Position numbers and translations under genes: made by a program
Notes under the pieces: model-generated
What the model saw: only the letters and a program-made list of their open reading frames with translations
Databases searched by the model: none
What the model was told of the DNA's origin: nothing
Shown here: piece by piece, positions 10,011 through 19,589 of the stretch
Layout of the letters: each line of letters begins with the position of its first letter
Numbering within the stretch: the stretch's first letter is position 1
Assembly: GCA_021778805.1 (NCBI GenBank)
Contig: JAJYBV010000022.1
Location: forward strand, 1 to 42,379
Source: Chloroflexota bacterium
Lineage (GTDB): Bacteria; Chloroflexota; Ktedonobacteria; Ktedonobacterales; JACDGC01
DNA: 42,379 bases
Reading direction: 5' to 3'

Positions 10011-11696
10011 TTATCCTTCTTCGTACCAGCCGACAATAACATTTGCCAGCATTTCCGGATGTTCCCGCGCCAAATCCATTAAATTTTCTTTTAATGATTG
10101 CTGGCGGGCTTGTTCCGCTTCATCAATAACCATTTCATTGTATCGATGTTCAATTTGGCCGTTTGCCCCTATGGAAACTAACGATTTATCACCGGATGGC
10201 AGCGACGCCGCGCCGTTTGCAACCAGCATTTCCGATTCCGACAGCGGTTTGCCGTCTAAACCGATTGCAATGCGTTTGTCATCAACCAATGTAACCGTTG
10301 TGGTAGCTTTCGATTTTGTTTTTCGTGTTGCCCGGAAAGCAAATATCAACAGCGCGATGGCAACTATTGCTAAAGCAATGCCTTGCAGCATGATGGAAGT
10401 CATTTGATTTTGCTGCTGTGTTTGCAGCGCGCTTTGCGCCGCCGTATTAGCTGCATTGCTGAATGGCATGGCTGTTACAGTAATTTGGTCGCCGCGAGTA
10501 GTATCTAAACCGATTGCGTTTGCAACTGCAGATTGCACCGAAGCCAGGGTTGCCGGCGAATAGGTTCCATTTAATACAACGGCAACAGTCAGCCGCTGAA
10601 CAGACCCCGGAGCCTTAATTAAATGCTGCACCGTTTGTGTTACATCATAGGTTGTTTGACTTTGGTTCTGCACATATTGCGAGCCAGAAGCAGTCGTTCC
10701 GGCCGCAGCTGTTGGTGTTGGAACTAAGTTGCTGGCCGTGCCCGGAACACCTGAAGGGGTTACCGTGCCTTGCCCGTTGGAAGTAATGTTATTAATACTT
10801 TGCGAAGCAATTGCGCTTGGCGTTGGACTGTAGGTAGTGGTATCCTGCTGCAATTGATCCCAATTTAAGGATGCGTTTACCCGAACTACCGACTTGCCCG
10901 GACCCAAAATAGAATTTAACATGCTTTGCGCTTCAAGGCTTAATGTTTGTTCATATTGCTGCTGCACTTGCATAGATGTGCCATAGGTTGTGGCGCTTAC
11001 ACCGTTAGCAAGCGAAGAATCTAACACAATTTGCGACAAATTATTTCCATTAGAGTCCACCACGGTTACATTTTGCGGGGTTAACCCTTGCACCGAACTG
11101 GCCACTAAGTGCATAATTGCGCTTACTTGGGATGTTTGCAGTGTTGAACCCGGAGATAATTGCAGCATCACCGAGGCAGTTGCGCTATCTTGTGTAGATG
11201 TATACAGCGAGCTTTGCGGAAGCACAATACTTACACTGGCTTGCTGCACACCATTAATATTTTCGATCGTTCGCGTTAACTGGCCTTCCAGTGCGCGCTG
11301 ATAATCTACTTGCTGCAGAAAATCAGTCAGGCCAAGCGGGTTAGTTTTATCAAAGATTTCAAAACCAACCACGCCCTGACTGGGAAGTCCTTGGCCTGCA
11401 AGCATAAGGCGGGTAGAATCAACGACATTGGAAGGGACCATAATAACCGTGCCATTGCCGCTGATTTCATAAGGGATTTTCTGCCCTTTCAGCACATTAA
11501 CGATATTTGAAGCGTCTGTTGGCTGCAAATTACTAAATAACACATCATATTGTGTTTGCTGAGACCAAACCACAACACCAATAACCAACGCTATGGTAAT
11601 AACTGACCCTGCAATAAGCGCTATTTTTTGCGGATTGGTAATATGCTTCCACCATTCCCGCAGTTTATTCAACCAAAATGAAGGACCCTGCTGCAC
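10011..11696 (-). CDS. fliF: Flagellar MS-ring protein FliF
   Basis: YDVLFSNLQPTDASNIVNVLKGQKIPYEISGNGTVIMVPSNVVDSTRLMLAGQGLPSQGVVGFEIFD. Confidence 0.96.
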   Translation of the reverse strand: MQQGPSFWLNKLREWWKHITNPQKIALIAGSVITIALVIGVVVWSQQTQYDVLFSNLQPTDASNIVNVLKGQKIPYEISGNGTVIMVPSNVVDSTRLMLAGQGLPSQGVVGFEIFDKTNPLGLTDFLQQVDYQRALEGQLTRTIENINGVQQASVSIVLPQSSLYTSTQDSATASVMLQLSPGSTLQTSQVSAIMHLVASSVQGLTPQNVTVVDSNGNNLSQIVLDSSLANGVSATTYGTSMQVQQQYEQTLSLEAQSMLNSILGPGKSVVRVNASLNWDQLQQDTTTYSPTPSAIASQSINNITSNGQGTVTPSGVPGTASNLVPTPTAAAGTTASGSQYVQNQSQTTYDVTQTVQHLIKAPGSVQRLTVAVVLNGTYSPATLASVQSAVANAIGLDTTRGDQITVTAMPFSNAANTAAQSALQTQQQNQMTSIMLQGIALAIVAIALLIFAFRATRKTKSKATTTVTLVDDKRIAIGLDGKPLSESEMLVANGAASLPSGDKSLVSIGANGQIEHRYNEMVIDEAEQARQQSLKENLMDLAREHPEMLANVIVGWYEEG

Positions 11697-11723
11697 CGTT
11701 GTTTCCCCCTTTCACACTATTTT

Positions 11724-12056
11724 TCAGACCTGTAATTGCATCATTTGATTATATGCGTCGAGCACCTTATTGCGAACCTGCGTTGCAAGATCTAACGTAA
11801 CCGACGCTTGCGCCATAGCGATCATCACGCTATGAATATCGGTAGACTGCCCCGAAGCAAACTGCGACGCCAAGGTATTTGCCTGTTGATCGGTTGTATT
11901 TACCGCATTGAGCATCTGCCCGACCAAATTTGTAAAATCTTGAGCTGCGCTTGCCACATTGGAACCGGAGGAAGATCCGGCACCGGAACTGATAGACGGA
12001 ATTTGAATTGCCGTAATCGGGCTTAACCCAACTCCGCTGACTGCTGGTATATTCAC
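11724..12056 (-). CDS. fliE: Flagellar hook-basal body complex protein FliE
   Basis: DIHSVMIAMAQASVTLDLATQVRNKVLDAYNQMMQLQV C-terminal signature. Confidence 0.93.
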   Translation of the reverse strand: MNIPAVSGVGLSPITAIQIPSISSGAGSSSGSNVASAAQDFTNLVGQMLNAVNTTDQQANTLASQFASGQSTDIHSVMIAMAQASVTLDLATQVRNKVLDAYNQMMQLQV

Positions 12057-12153
12057 GTATTCCCTTACTTTCTATCGGCAAATAACACAAGAACATAAAT
12101 ATATCAATCAAATGGGGGATATATGTATGCCGCATTCGCCGATGTGTCATCCA

Positions 12154-12627
12154 TTACTTAATGGTAAGCGCTTGGTTTGCTGTTGTTTTTAATGAATTTA
12201 TAGCGGTTACATTAGCTGAATATGCGCGCGTAGCGCTCATCATATCCGACATTTCCGTTACCAAGTCTACATTGGGGTATCGCACATAACCGCTGGTGTT
12301 GGCTAACGGATTACGCGGATCATAGACAAGCCTTCCGGGTGTTGGGTCTTTATAGATAGAAATGACTTCAACACCGTTGGAAAGCGGCTGCTGCACACCA
12401 CCGGGATATGGAGTTGGCGGCGTCGGCGGCGAAAACGGAAACTGGGTATTTTCAATTGATTGAAACACAGCTTCAGCGCGCTGGTAAGGTCCGCCTTGTG
12501 GTGTTTGCGTAGTATTGATGTTTGCGATATTATCTGAAATGGTATTCATGCGAGTTTGTTCGGCAACCAAACCAGACGAAAGCATAGACATAGCATCAAA
12601 AAAACTCACTGGTATATCTCCTGCCAA
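12154..12627 (-). CDS. flgC: Flagellar basal-body rod protein FlgC
   Basis: SFFDAMSMLSSGLVAEQTRMNTISDNIANINTTQTPQGGPYQR; YVRYPNVDLVTEMSDMMSATRAYSANVTAINSLK. Confidence 0.93.
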   Translation of the reverse strand: MAGDIPVSFFDAMSMLSSGLVAEQTRMNTISDNIANINTTQTPQGGPYQRAEAVFQSIENTQFPFSPPTPPTPYPGGVQQPLSNGVEVISIYKDPTPGRLVYDPRNPLANTSGYVRYPNVDLVTEMSDMMSATRAYSANVTAINSLKTTANQALTIK

Positions 12628-12731
12628 TCAGACAAATCTTCCGTAACGTCTCATATGGCGTTTTTATGATAACAGAGAATATGCGAGATCCTTTAGGGGC
12701 AAATGTCCATAATTCCGTGTGCTAAATGCCA

Positions 12732-13544
12732 TTAAGCGCGGCGGCATTCATCCAATAATTGCCAAGACCTCAGGGAATGTTCAAAATGCGCGGTAAACAG
12801 CGCCCGCAAAATATGTTCCACATCACTGCGCACAGCGGGATCTATTCGCATAACCGGCAAGGAATTCCAATCGGTTCGTTGAATAAATCGAAGAATTTTT
12901 AGCACAATAAGCGGCAGAATGCGGGAAGAAAAGCGTAAGCATTGCGGGCAGAGCGCGCCGCCAAGCGCTGCATTAAAACCGTTATTTTCTGTTGGAAATA
13001 ATTCAGCGCCACAGTTGACACACGTGGTAAATTCGGGCCGATATCCAAACAAATCCATCAGCCGCAATTCAAAATAACGCAGGGCTGCCCAGCCTGTGCC
13101 ATTGGGTCCGCTTTCGGCGCGCTGTTCATGGCTTGGGGTCAGCCAAATTTCGGCGTCGCTATTCAGCCGGCGCAGTGTATCCAGCGTCAGCGCATAAATA
13201 GCGCGAAACTGATAGCCATCTTCCAGCGAGCGATCTATACATTCCACAACAGTCAGCCCAGCGGCGCCATGCCAAGGAGAATCACGCAGGAATTCAAATC
13301 GCTCTTTTACAACTGCTTGTGTCATAATATCCAGTTCGCGGCCGCGCGCAAACGCAAAATCCGAGCGCACCAAAACATCCGCCGAGCCGGCCAATGCGCT
13401 GGTTACTTTGCGAGACCCTTTCGCGGCCGCGCGAATTTTTCCGTATACCGGCGAAAAAATACTGACAATTCTATCTGCTTCGCCAACAGGCATATGGCGA
13501 AGGATAATACCTTCACTAGAGTAAGAACGCGGCTGGGATGGCAT
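12732..13544 (-). CDS. recO: DNA repair protein RecO
   Basis: RSYSSEGIILRHMPVGEADRIVSIFSPVYGKIRAAAKGSRKVTSALAG; Cys motif CVNCG...CPQC. Confidence 0.92.
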   Translation of the reverse strand: MPSQPRSYSSEGIILRHMPVGEADRIVSIFSPVYGKIRAAAKGSRKVTSALAGSADVLVRSDFAFARGRELDIMTQAVVKERFEFLRDSPWHGAAGLTVVECIDRSLEDGYQFRAIYALTLDTLRRLNSDAEIWLTPSHEQRAESGPNGTGWAALRYFELRLMDLFGYRPEFTTCVNCGAELFPTENNGFNAALGGALCPQCLRFSSRILPLIVLKILRFIQRTDWNSLPVMRIDPAVRSDVEHILRALFTAHFEHSLRSWQLLDECRRA

Positions 13545-13751
13545 AAATATGGGTAATGTACAAGCGCGGCCTGTGCATGCTTCCTTTTTTATTTATAGTT
13601 ATGCGCATGGAATATCCCGGAACTGCTTTCCGCAACGATACCTATGCGCCACATTAATATAATTATAAAGCAAATCCGCTGCGTTACGCCGCAATTTCAA
13701 AGAGCACGATTGTGTTCCGGCGCGTTAATGTATACCCTATAGCCGGCGCGC

Positions 13752-13780
13752 TTGACATCTTCCCTGTTTTGGGATATGAT
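13752..13780 (+). promoter_or_regulatory. Sigma70-type promoter for the tRNA pair
   Basis: TTGACA (13752) - 17 nt - TATGAT (13775), 12 nt before the tRNA. Confidence 0.8.
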
Positions 13781-13792
13781 GTTCATTGATAT

Positions 13793-13876
13793 GCCCACGT
13801 GGCGGAATGGTATACGCGGCAGTTTGAGGGGCTGTGCCTTAATCGGCGTGGAGGTTCGAGTCCTCTCGTGGGCACC
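13793..13876 (+). tRNA. tRNA-Leu(GAG)
   Basis: Acceptor GCCCACG/CGTGGGC, long variable arm (GCC TTAATC GGC), T arm GGAGG TTCGAGT CCTCT, anticodon loop TTGAGGG. Confidence 0.93.
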
Positions 13877-13926
13877 GGCATCCTGCAGTACATTGCAGGA
13901 TGTTTATTTTCTTAGCGCAAATTTGG

Positions 13927-14000
13927 GGGCGATTAGCTCAGTGGCAGAGCGGCGTCTTTACACGGCGAAGGTCACAGGTTCAAATCCTGTATCGCCCACC
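13927..14000 (+). tRNA. tRNA-Val(TAC)
   Basis: Acceptor GGGCGAT/ATCGCCC, GGTTCAAATCC T arm, anticodon loop TTTACAC. Confidence 0.93.
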
Positions 14001-14030
14001 TTTTTCTTTCCCCAAAGTTTACCAGTGTAT

Positions 14031-14060
14031 TTGACAAAACACAAAAGATGCAGTTATACT
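14031..14060 (+). promoter_or_regulatory. Candidate promoter upstream of secDF
   Basis: TTGACA - 18 nt - TATACT. Confidence 0.65.
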
Positions 14061-14180
14061 GCTCATAAGGGTTATAAGTCAATTTCCTGTTTTCCCCCCA
14101 ATATACAAGTAAATACAGAGCCAGACTTGTTGGTCTGACCTCACGTAGAGATTTTGTACGCCTCAGAGGAGTTTTGCTTT

Positions 14181-15617
14181 ATGCGCCGCGTTTTGGTGGT
14201 TCTGATGCTCGTGCTGTTAGCAGGTTTGGCAGTATATGTTGACACAGGGCATGCGATTAACATCGGATTTTTGGGATACAACAACAGTGATCAGCTCAAA
14301 GAAGGGCTAGATTTAAAAGGTGGTATCCAGTTTTTATTTCAGGCGGAATGCCCTGCCAACAATTCCAACTGCGACATTGCTTCCAGCATTGGCCCTACAA
14401 TTCAAAATATTCTAACCAGAATTAACGGCAGTTTAGGTGTCAGCGAAGCTATTGTAAACAGCCAATCGAATGGCTCAACCCAATATATATCTGTACAATT
14501 GCCTGGGGTAACAAACGACTCCCAAGCGCTTTCCCTCATCGGCACAACCGGCCAATTAAATTTTATTGATACCAGCGGGCAGCAGCTTCAGGTTGGTTCA
14601 ACGGTCACCAACGGGCAGTATCCCATTCGGTTTACCGGCCAGCAGCTGGACCCAACATCAATCAGTGTCAGCATTGGCACAACAAATCAATATCAAGTAA
14701 ATTTTGAATTTAATGCCGCTACACGCAACAGTTTTGCCACATATACCGGTAATAATATTGGAAAATACCTAACTATTACGCTGGATAACACAGTTATCGA
14801 ATCAGCTGTTATTCAAAGCCAGATAACCGGTTCAGGGGAAATTTCCGGCAGTTTCACACAAGCTTCTGCCAGTCAGCTCGCCTCATTTCTAAAATATGGC
14901 GCCTTACCTTTACAATTAACCAAAATTAGCGAACGGCAAATCGACGCTTCACTGGGATCTCAATCCATTTTCTATAGTGAACGCGCCGCGCTCATCGGCA
15001 TCGGGTTAGTTATATTCTTCATGCTGTTGTATTACCGCCTTCCGGGCTTCGTTGCCACAATTGCGCTGCTGTTATACGCGGCGCTGGTACTTATGGTCAT
15101 TCGAGTGCTGGGAGTTGTTTTAACGCTGGCAGGTATTGCCGGTGTCATCCTATCTATAGGAATGGCGGTGGACGCAAACATACTTATCTTTGAGCGTATA
15201 AAAGAGGAGCTGCGCGCCGGCAGAACCATGATGTCTGCCATTGAATTCGGCTGGAGCCGCGCATGGCCCTCTATCAGGGACTCAAACGCATCTACCATCA
15301 TCACGTGTTTAATTTTGTCAATATTTGGAAACAATTTCGGCGCCACTATTATTGTCGGTTTCGCAACCAACCTATTGATTGGTGTGCTTGTATCACTATT
15401 TACCGCAGTGGTTGTAACCCGAACATTGCTGAATGTGGTCATCCAATTTCCCGGTGTGTTATCGCACCCGGCTTTGTTTGGTGTGCCAGCGGGTGTAATT
15501 AGGCCGACAGGGTCTGCATTAAAGCGCAAAATCAGGCAAAATCAGCCTGCTCTTGCCGGCGCGGCTAACAACTTACTTCCTGCGTCTTCCGATGATGAAA
15601 CCGAGGGAGAAGAATAA
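14181..15617 (+). CDS. secD: Protein translocase subunit SecD
   Basis: GLDLKGGIQFLFQAEC; AGVILSIGMAVDANILIFERIKEELRAG; ATG 14181 preceded by GAGGAG. Confidence 0.96.
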   Translation: MRRVLVVLMLVLLAGLAVYVDTGHAINIGFLGYNNSDQLKEGLDLKGGIQFLFQAECPANNSNCDIASSIGPTIQNILTRINGSLGVSEAIVNSQSNGSTQYISVQLPGVTNDSQALSLIGTTGQLNFIDTSGQQLQVGSTVTNGQYPIRFTGQQLDPTSISVSIGTTNQYQVNFEFNAATRNSFATYTGNNIGKYLTITLDNTVIESAVIQSQITGSGEISGSFTQASASQLASFLKYGALPLQLTKISERQIDASLGSQSIFYSERAALIGIGLVIFFMLLYYRLPGFVATIALLLYAALVLMVIRVLGVVLTLAGIAGVILSIGMAVDANILIFERIKEELRAGRTMMSAIEFGWSRAWPSIRDSNASTIITCLILSIFGNNFGATIIVGFATNLLIGVLVSLFTAVVVTRTLLNVVIQFPGVLSHPALFGVPAGVIRPTGSALKRKIRQNQPALAGAANNLLPASSDDETEGEE

Positions 15618-15620
15618 AAC

Positions 15621-17069
15621 ATGTTTAACTTAACCGCTAAAAAATATCTTTTCTTTCTCATTTCCGGCATAATTATTGTGCCCGGGCTGATATCTTTGCT
15701 GTTTGTTGGCCATCTTAACTTGGGAATTGATTTTACCGGCGGATCTACGGTTGATCTGCGCTTTCAAAATACAATTTCCCGCGCACAAGCAGACCAAATT
15801 ACGGCGTACTTTACTTCGCAGGCGCATTCACGCGATACCAATGTATATTTATCTCAGCAAACCAACACAACCGGTGTGCAAGTTTTCTGGCTGGAATTCG
15901 ATCAGCCGGTTGATTCTGCTTTTCAGAAAACTATTTTAAACCGCTTAAACGGCCAGCCGTCCCTTGCAGTAGCCACCGCAATGAATCCATTGATAGGCGT
16001 ACAATATCAAGGAAAAACTGTTTCGTTTCTGCCGTTTTCTATCGCGCCAACCCAAAGCACCAGTGGCGGGCCGGCAATACAATTTACCGCCGCAGATATT
16101 CAAAAAGAAATAACTGCTTCTGCCCTTCCCACTACCGGACCGGTTCAACAAACAGGCGCAGCTGCCTCAACGACTCCAACCGCGACGGCAACAGCATCTA
16201 AAACAGCAACGGCTACCGCTACCGCGACAAAAACACCAACGGCTACCGCTACCGCGACGGCTTCAACAACAACTTCGGGCAGCAGCACAAAAGTACAGCT
16301 GCTAAATGTATTTAAGGGATCTACAAACCAAATTGTTACAGTGCAAACTCAAACATTTTTAAGCACTGCGCAGCTTACCAGCCTTGAAACACATTTACTG
16401 AACACCTATGGCCCGGTATTTCAGTCGCAAGTCAGCACTGTTGGACCTTCAATTGCTAACCAAACCACTTTTTACGCCATTTTGGCGGTTATAGCCGCTT
16501 CTGTTGCAATTATGGTGTATATTGGAATTGCTTTCAGCAACGTTGGCAGTTTAAATATGTCATTTAAATATGGCGCTTGCGCTATCATCGCCTTGCTGCA
16601 CGACGTGCTTGTTGTGCTGGGTATATGGTCTATTTTGGGATTCTTATTCCCGCAAGATTTTGTGGTAGATACATTGTTTGTTACCGCGGTCTTGACGGTG
16701 ATCGGTTTCTCGGTGCATGATACAATTGTTGTATTTGACAGAATCCGTGAAAATTCCCGCAAAAGCCGTTCGGAATCTTTCGAGCAGATTGTGAACGCCA
16801 GTTTGCTGCAAACCATGGCGCGTTCGCTGAACACATCATTTACTGTTGTAGTTACGCTTTCCGCGTTAGTGCTGTTTGCCGGAGGCTCTATCCGATCATT
16901 TACCTTAGCGCTGTTAATTGGCATTGTTTCAGGAACATACAGCTCCATTTTCAACGCCAGCATGTTTTTGGTAATGTGGGAAAATCGCGAATGGCGCAAC
17001 TGGGGCAAAGCTAAATCACAGGCGCTTACCCAAACTTCGCGAGGCGTTCGTGTTGCCGGCAACAAATAA
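15621..17069 (+). CDS. secF: Protein translocase subunit SecF with Thr/Ala-rich insertion
   Basis: LGIDFTGGSTVDLRF; GFSVHDTIVVFDRIRENSRKSRSESFEQIVNASLLQTMARSLNTS. Confidence 0.95.
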   Translation: MFNLTAKKYLFFLISGIIIVPGLISLLFVGHLNLGIDFTGGSTVDLRFQNTISRAQADQITAYFTSQAHSRDTNVYLSQQTNTTGVQVFWLEFDQPVDSAFQKTILNRLNGQPSLAVATAMNPLIGVQYQGKTVSFLPFSIAPTQSTSGGPAIQFTAADIQKEITASALPTTGPVQQTGAAASTTPTATATASKTATATATATKTPTATATATASTTTSGSSTKVQLLNVFKGSTNQIVTVQTQTFLSTAQLTSLETHLLNTYGPVFQSQVSTVGPSIANQTTFYAILAVIAASVAIMVYIGIAFSNVGSLNMSFKYGACAIIALLHDVLVVLGIWSILGFLFPQDFVVDTLFVTAVLTVIGFSVHDTIVVFDRIRENSRKSRSESFEQIVNASLLQTMARSLNTSFTVVVTLSALVLFAGGSIRSFTLALLIGIVSGTYSSIFNASMFLVMWENREWRNWGKAKSQALTQTSRGVRVAGNK

Positions 17070-17178
17070 GCTGATCAATACTGAACGTATGAAACTATGT
17101 TGCGCCGAACCAGCATGCATGATTCGGAAAAATCAGTAACATTTTCTTTCGGGTCGCCGGAAGAATACGATACATCAC

Positions 17179-17212
17179 GATGCGGCGCTGCAGGAAAGCG
17201 CCGCATCTTTGT
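17179..17212 (+). terminator. Hairpin/terminator-like element between secF and gatC
   Basis: gatgcggcgct-gcaggaa-agcgccgcatc perfect 11-bp stem followed by tttgtt. Confidence 0.7.
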
Positions 17213-17236
17213 TATAAAAGGACGGAAATTTTGTGT

Positions 17237-17524
17237 ATGGAACTTACCCGCGATGAAGTAATGCGAATCGCGCAGTTAGCGCGTATAAAACTGACAGAGG
17301 AAGAAGTGACATCGCTGGCTTCTCAGCTTTCCAACATTCTTGGCCACATTGCCGCTATGCAGGAAGTAGACACCAGCGGCGTTCCCATCAGCGCCAGTAT
17401 TTTGCCTGTTACCAATGTTATGCGGGAAGACGCCGCCGAACCATCGCTGCCTATCGATGAAGCGCTGGCTAATACACCGGAACGGGAAGATAATTTTGCT
17501 CGTGTAAAGGCGGTGCTGGAATAA
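17237..17524 (+). CDS. gatC: Asp-tRNA(Asn)/Glu-tRNA(Gln) amidotransferase subunit C
   Basis: [49 protein letters not shown]; the internal ATG at 17237 is the more plausible start because the ORF start at 17180 lies in the hairpin. Confidence 0.93.
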   Translation: MELTRDEVMRIAQLARIKLTEEEVTSLASQLSNILGHIAAMQEVDTSGVPISASILPVTNVMREDAAEPSLPIDEALANTPEREDNFARVKAVLE

Positions 17525-19053
17525 TGGCTGCTACCAAGAAAAAAACTCCTGAAACGGCTCCTTGGCAATGGACCATACACGAAGCCGCTGATCAATTGCG
17601 GCAAAAAAAGATTTCATCGGTTGAACTGACTCAAGCGCATTTCGAGCGCATTCGCGCAGTAGATTCCTCGGTTAAAGCGTTTTTAACTCTTTTAGAAGAC
17701 AGCGCACTGGCTGAAGCCCGCAATGCAGATGAAAAAATAGCAAAAGGCGGCAATCTTTCGCCGTTAACCGGCATTCCGCTGGGTATTAAAGACGTTGTTG
17801 TTACCAAAGGTATTCGCACAACCGCCGGTTCCCGTTTTCTGGAGCATTTTATTCCGCCGTATGACGCTACGGTTATGACCAAGCTGCGTTCTTCCGGCGC
17901 GGTTTTTTTGGGCAAATTAAATATGGATGAATTTGCCATGGGTTCTTCCACCGAAAACTCTGCCTATGGCCCTACGCACAACCCATGGGACCTTACACGT
18001 GTGCCCGGAGGCAGCAGCGGCGGATCTTCCGCATGTGTTGCGGCAGGCGAAGCTATGGGGTCGCTTGGCTCAGACACCGGAGGCTCTATCAGGCAGCCGG
18101 CAGCGCTCACCAACACAGTTGGATTAAAGCCAACCTACGGAAGAGTTTCCCGCTTTGGGCTTATTGCGTTTGCCTCTTCGTTAGACCAAATCGGCCCATT
18201 TGCCCGCGACGCGCGCGACTGCGCTTACCTGTTGGAAACAATCGCCGGATATGATCCTCACGACTCCACTTCGGTCAACGTTCCTGTTCCTAATTATGCT
18301 GCGGAATTAACGGGTGACATAAAAGACATGAAAATCGGTTTGCCAAAAGAATATTTTGTAGATGGCGCCGAACCCGGAGTTACCAAAGCGGTTGAAGAAG
18401 CAATTGCGGTTTACAAAAAATTAGGCGCGAAATTTGTAGATATTTCGCTGCCGCACACCAAATATGGGCTGCCATGCTACTACATTATTGCTCCGGCAGA
18501 GGCCAGCGCAAATTTATCGCGCTACGACGGCATAAAATACGGATTGTCGCTGCACGAAACAGCCAAAGATTTGGAAGATGTCTATAAATCTACCCGCGCC
18601 GAAGGCTTTGGCCCGGAAGTGCGGCGCCGTATTATGATTGGCGCTTATGCGCTTTCTTCCGGCTATTACGACGCATTTTATAAACGCGCACAGCAGGTTC
18701 GCACACTCATTAAAAAAGATTTTGATGATGCGTTTGGCAAATGCGATATCATTTTAACGCCAACATCACCCACAACCGCTTTCAAGATTGGTGATCGCAC
18801 CTCTGATCCATATTCTATGTATCTGGCGGATTTATTTACCATTCCGGCAAATTTGGCGGGAATATGCGGAATATCTATTCCGGGTGGATTCAGTGAAGGT
18901 TTGCCTGTGGGAGTACAGCTGCTGGGCAATACATTTGCGGAATCGGATATTTTACGCGCCGCAGACGCTTTTGAACGGGTAACCGATTTTCATACCCAAA
19001 TGGCGGATCTTTCTGCCTCGGCGGTAAAACCGAAGCGTAAAAAAAGCTCGTAG
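17524..19053 (+). CDS. gatA: Asp-tRNA(Asn)/Glu-tRNA(Gln) amidotransferase subunit A
   Basis: [66 protein letters not shown]. Confidence 0.97.
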   Translation: MAATKKKTPETAPWQWTIHEAADQLRQKKISSVELTQAHFERIRAVDSSVKAFLTLLEDSALAEARNADEKIAKGGNLSPLTGIPLGIKDVVVTKGIRTTAGSRFLEHFIPPYDATVMTKLRSSGAVFLGKLNMDEFAMGSSTENSAYGPTHNPWDLTRVPGGSSGGSSACVAAGEAMGSLGSDTGGSIRQPAALTNTVGLKPTYGRVSRFGLIAFASSLDQIGPFARDARDCAYLLETIAGYDPHDSTSVNVPVPNYAAELTGDIKDMKIGLPKEYFVDGAEPGVTKAVEEAIAVYKKLGAKFVDISLPHTKYGLPCYYIIAPAEASANLSRYDGIKYGLSLHETAKDLEDVYKSTRAEGFGPEVRRRIMIGAYALSSGYYDAFYKRAQQVRTLIKKDFDDAFGKCDIILTPTSPTTAFKIGDRTSDPYSMYLADLFTIPANLAGICGISIPGGFSEGLPVGVQLLGNTFAESDILRAADAFERVTDFHTQMADLSASAVKPKRKKSS

Positions 19054-19059
19054 TAAACA

Positions 19060-19480
19060 ACCACTGAGCTGAAGACTCAGTGGCTTCGGCCACGAAAGTC
19101 CAGGCCCAGTCCCGCAAGGGCACGTTCACCAGACTCGGTCAGGAGAAATCCTGGTTCCGTTCGGAAGGTCATGACACCTCCGGTTGACGCATCAGACCGG
19201 CAGTTCTGTCGTTTGCAGTTAAGAAGGGGTGGGGTAAGGCCCGGTGCTGCAAGCGTAAAAAGCTTTTTGAACATTGTCGAGATGAGGTCGGATTCCCTGT
19301 GCGGTCACAGCACAGAGATACGCATCACCTGCCTTCGGGCAGAGTATTTTGAATTGGCTGGCTCTCATCCAAAGCCAGTCCCCGCACGGGGAAAGAAGTC
19401 ATTCAACACTACATTGAAACACAAGGGTAAGGAACGGCGGTTATTCTTTACAGCCACAAGCAAAAGAAATAACCGCCCCA
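19060..19480 (+). ncRNA. Putative HEARO/omega-RNA-like structured RNA without an adjacent IscB/IsrB ORF
   Basis: Dense hairpins: ccactgag-ctgaaga-ctcagtgg; ccc-gcaa-ggg; cagga-gaaa-tcctg; ctgtgc-ggtcaca-gcacag; ctgcc-ttcg-ggcag; ctggct...agccag; cccc-gcac-gggg; terminal 10-bp stem ggcggttatt...aataaccgcc. The segment ccggttgacgcatcagaccggcag resembles, from memory, the ccaguugau...aucagauaagccag core of IscB omega-RNA. Boundaries approximate. Confidence 0.5.
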
Positions 19481-19589
19481 GCGCTTTGCATAAACACTTG
19501 CCACTCTGAGCAGAGATCCTCCAGATCAATAACAACATTGCCCGCAAAATTTTGCGTAAAGGAATACACTGTATAAGCATGGAGACGCT

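Noticed and set aside
13752-14138. 128-aa ORF over the tRNA region
   Set aside because: It is a translation across two tRNA genes and their promoter, not a real CDS.
16472-17065. 197-aa antisense ORF in secF and other long antisense ORFs (e.g. 7436-7972 in fliI, 15032-15529 in secD)
   Set aside because: Shadow ORFs opposite strongly supported conserved genes; no independent evidence of coding.
19060-19480. RNase P RNA for the structured region after gatA
   Set aside because: gaaagtcc and ggtaag-like pieces look similar, but the conserved 3' P4 strand context (agatgaatgactg...acagaacccggctta) is absent.
19060-19480. Group I/II intron or tmRNA for the same region
   Set aside because: No recognisable group II domain V, group I core or tmRNA ends; no reverse transcriptase or homing endonuclease ORF.
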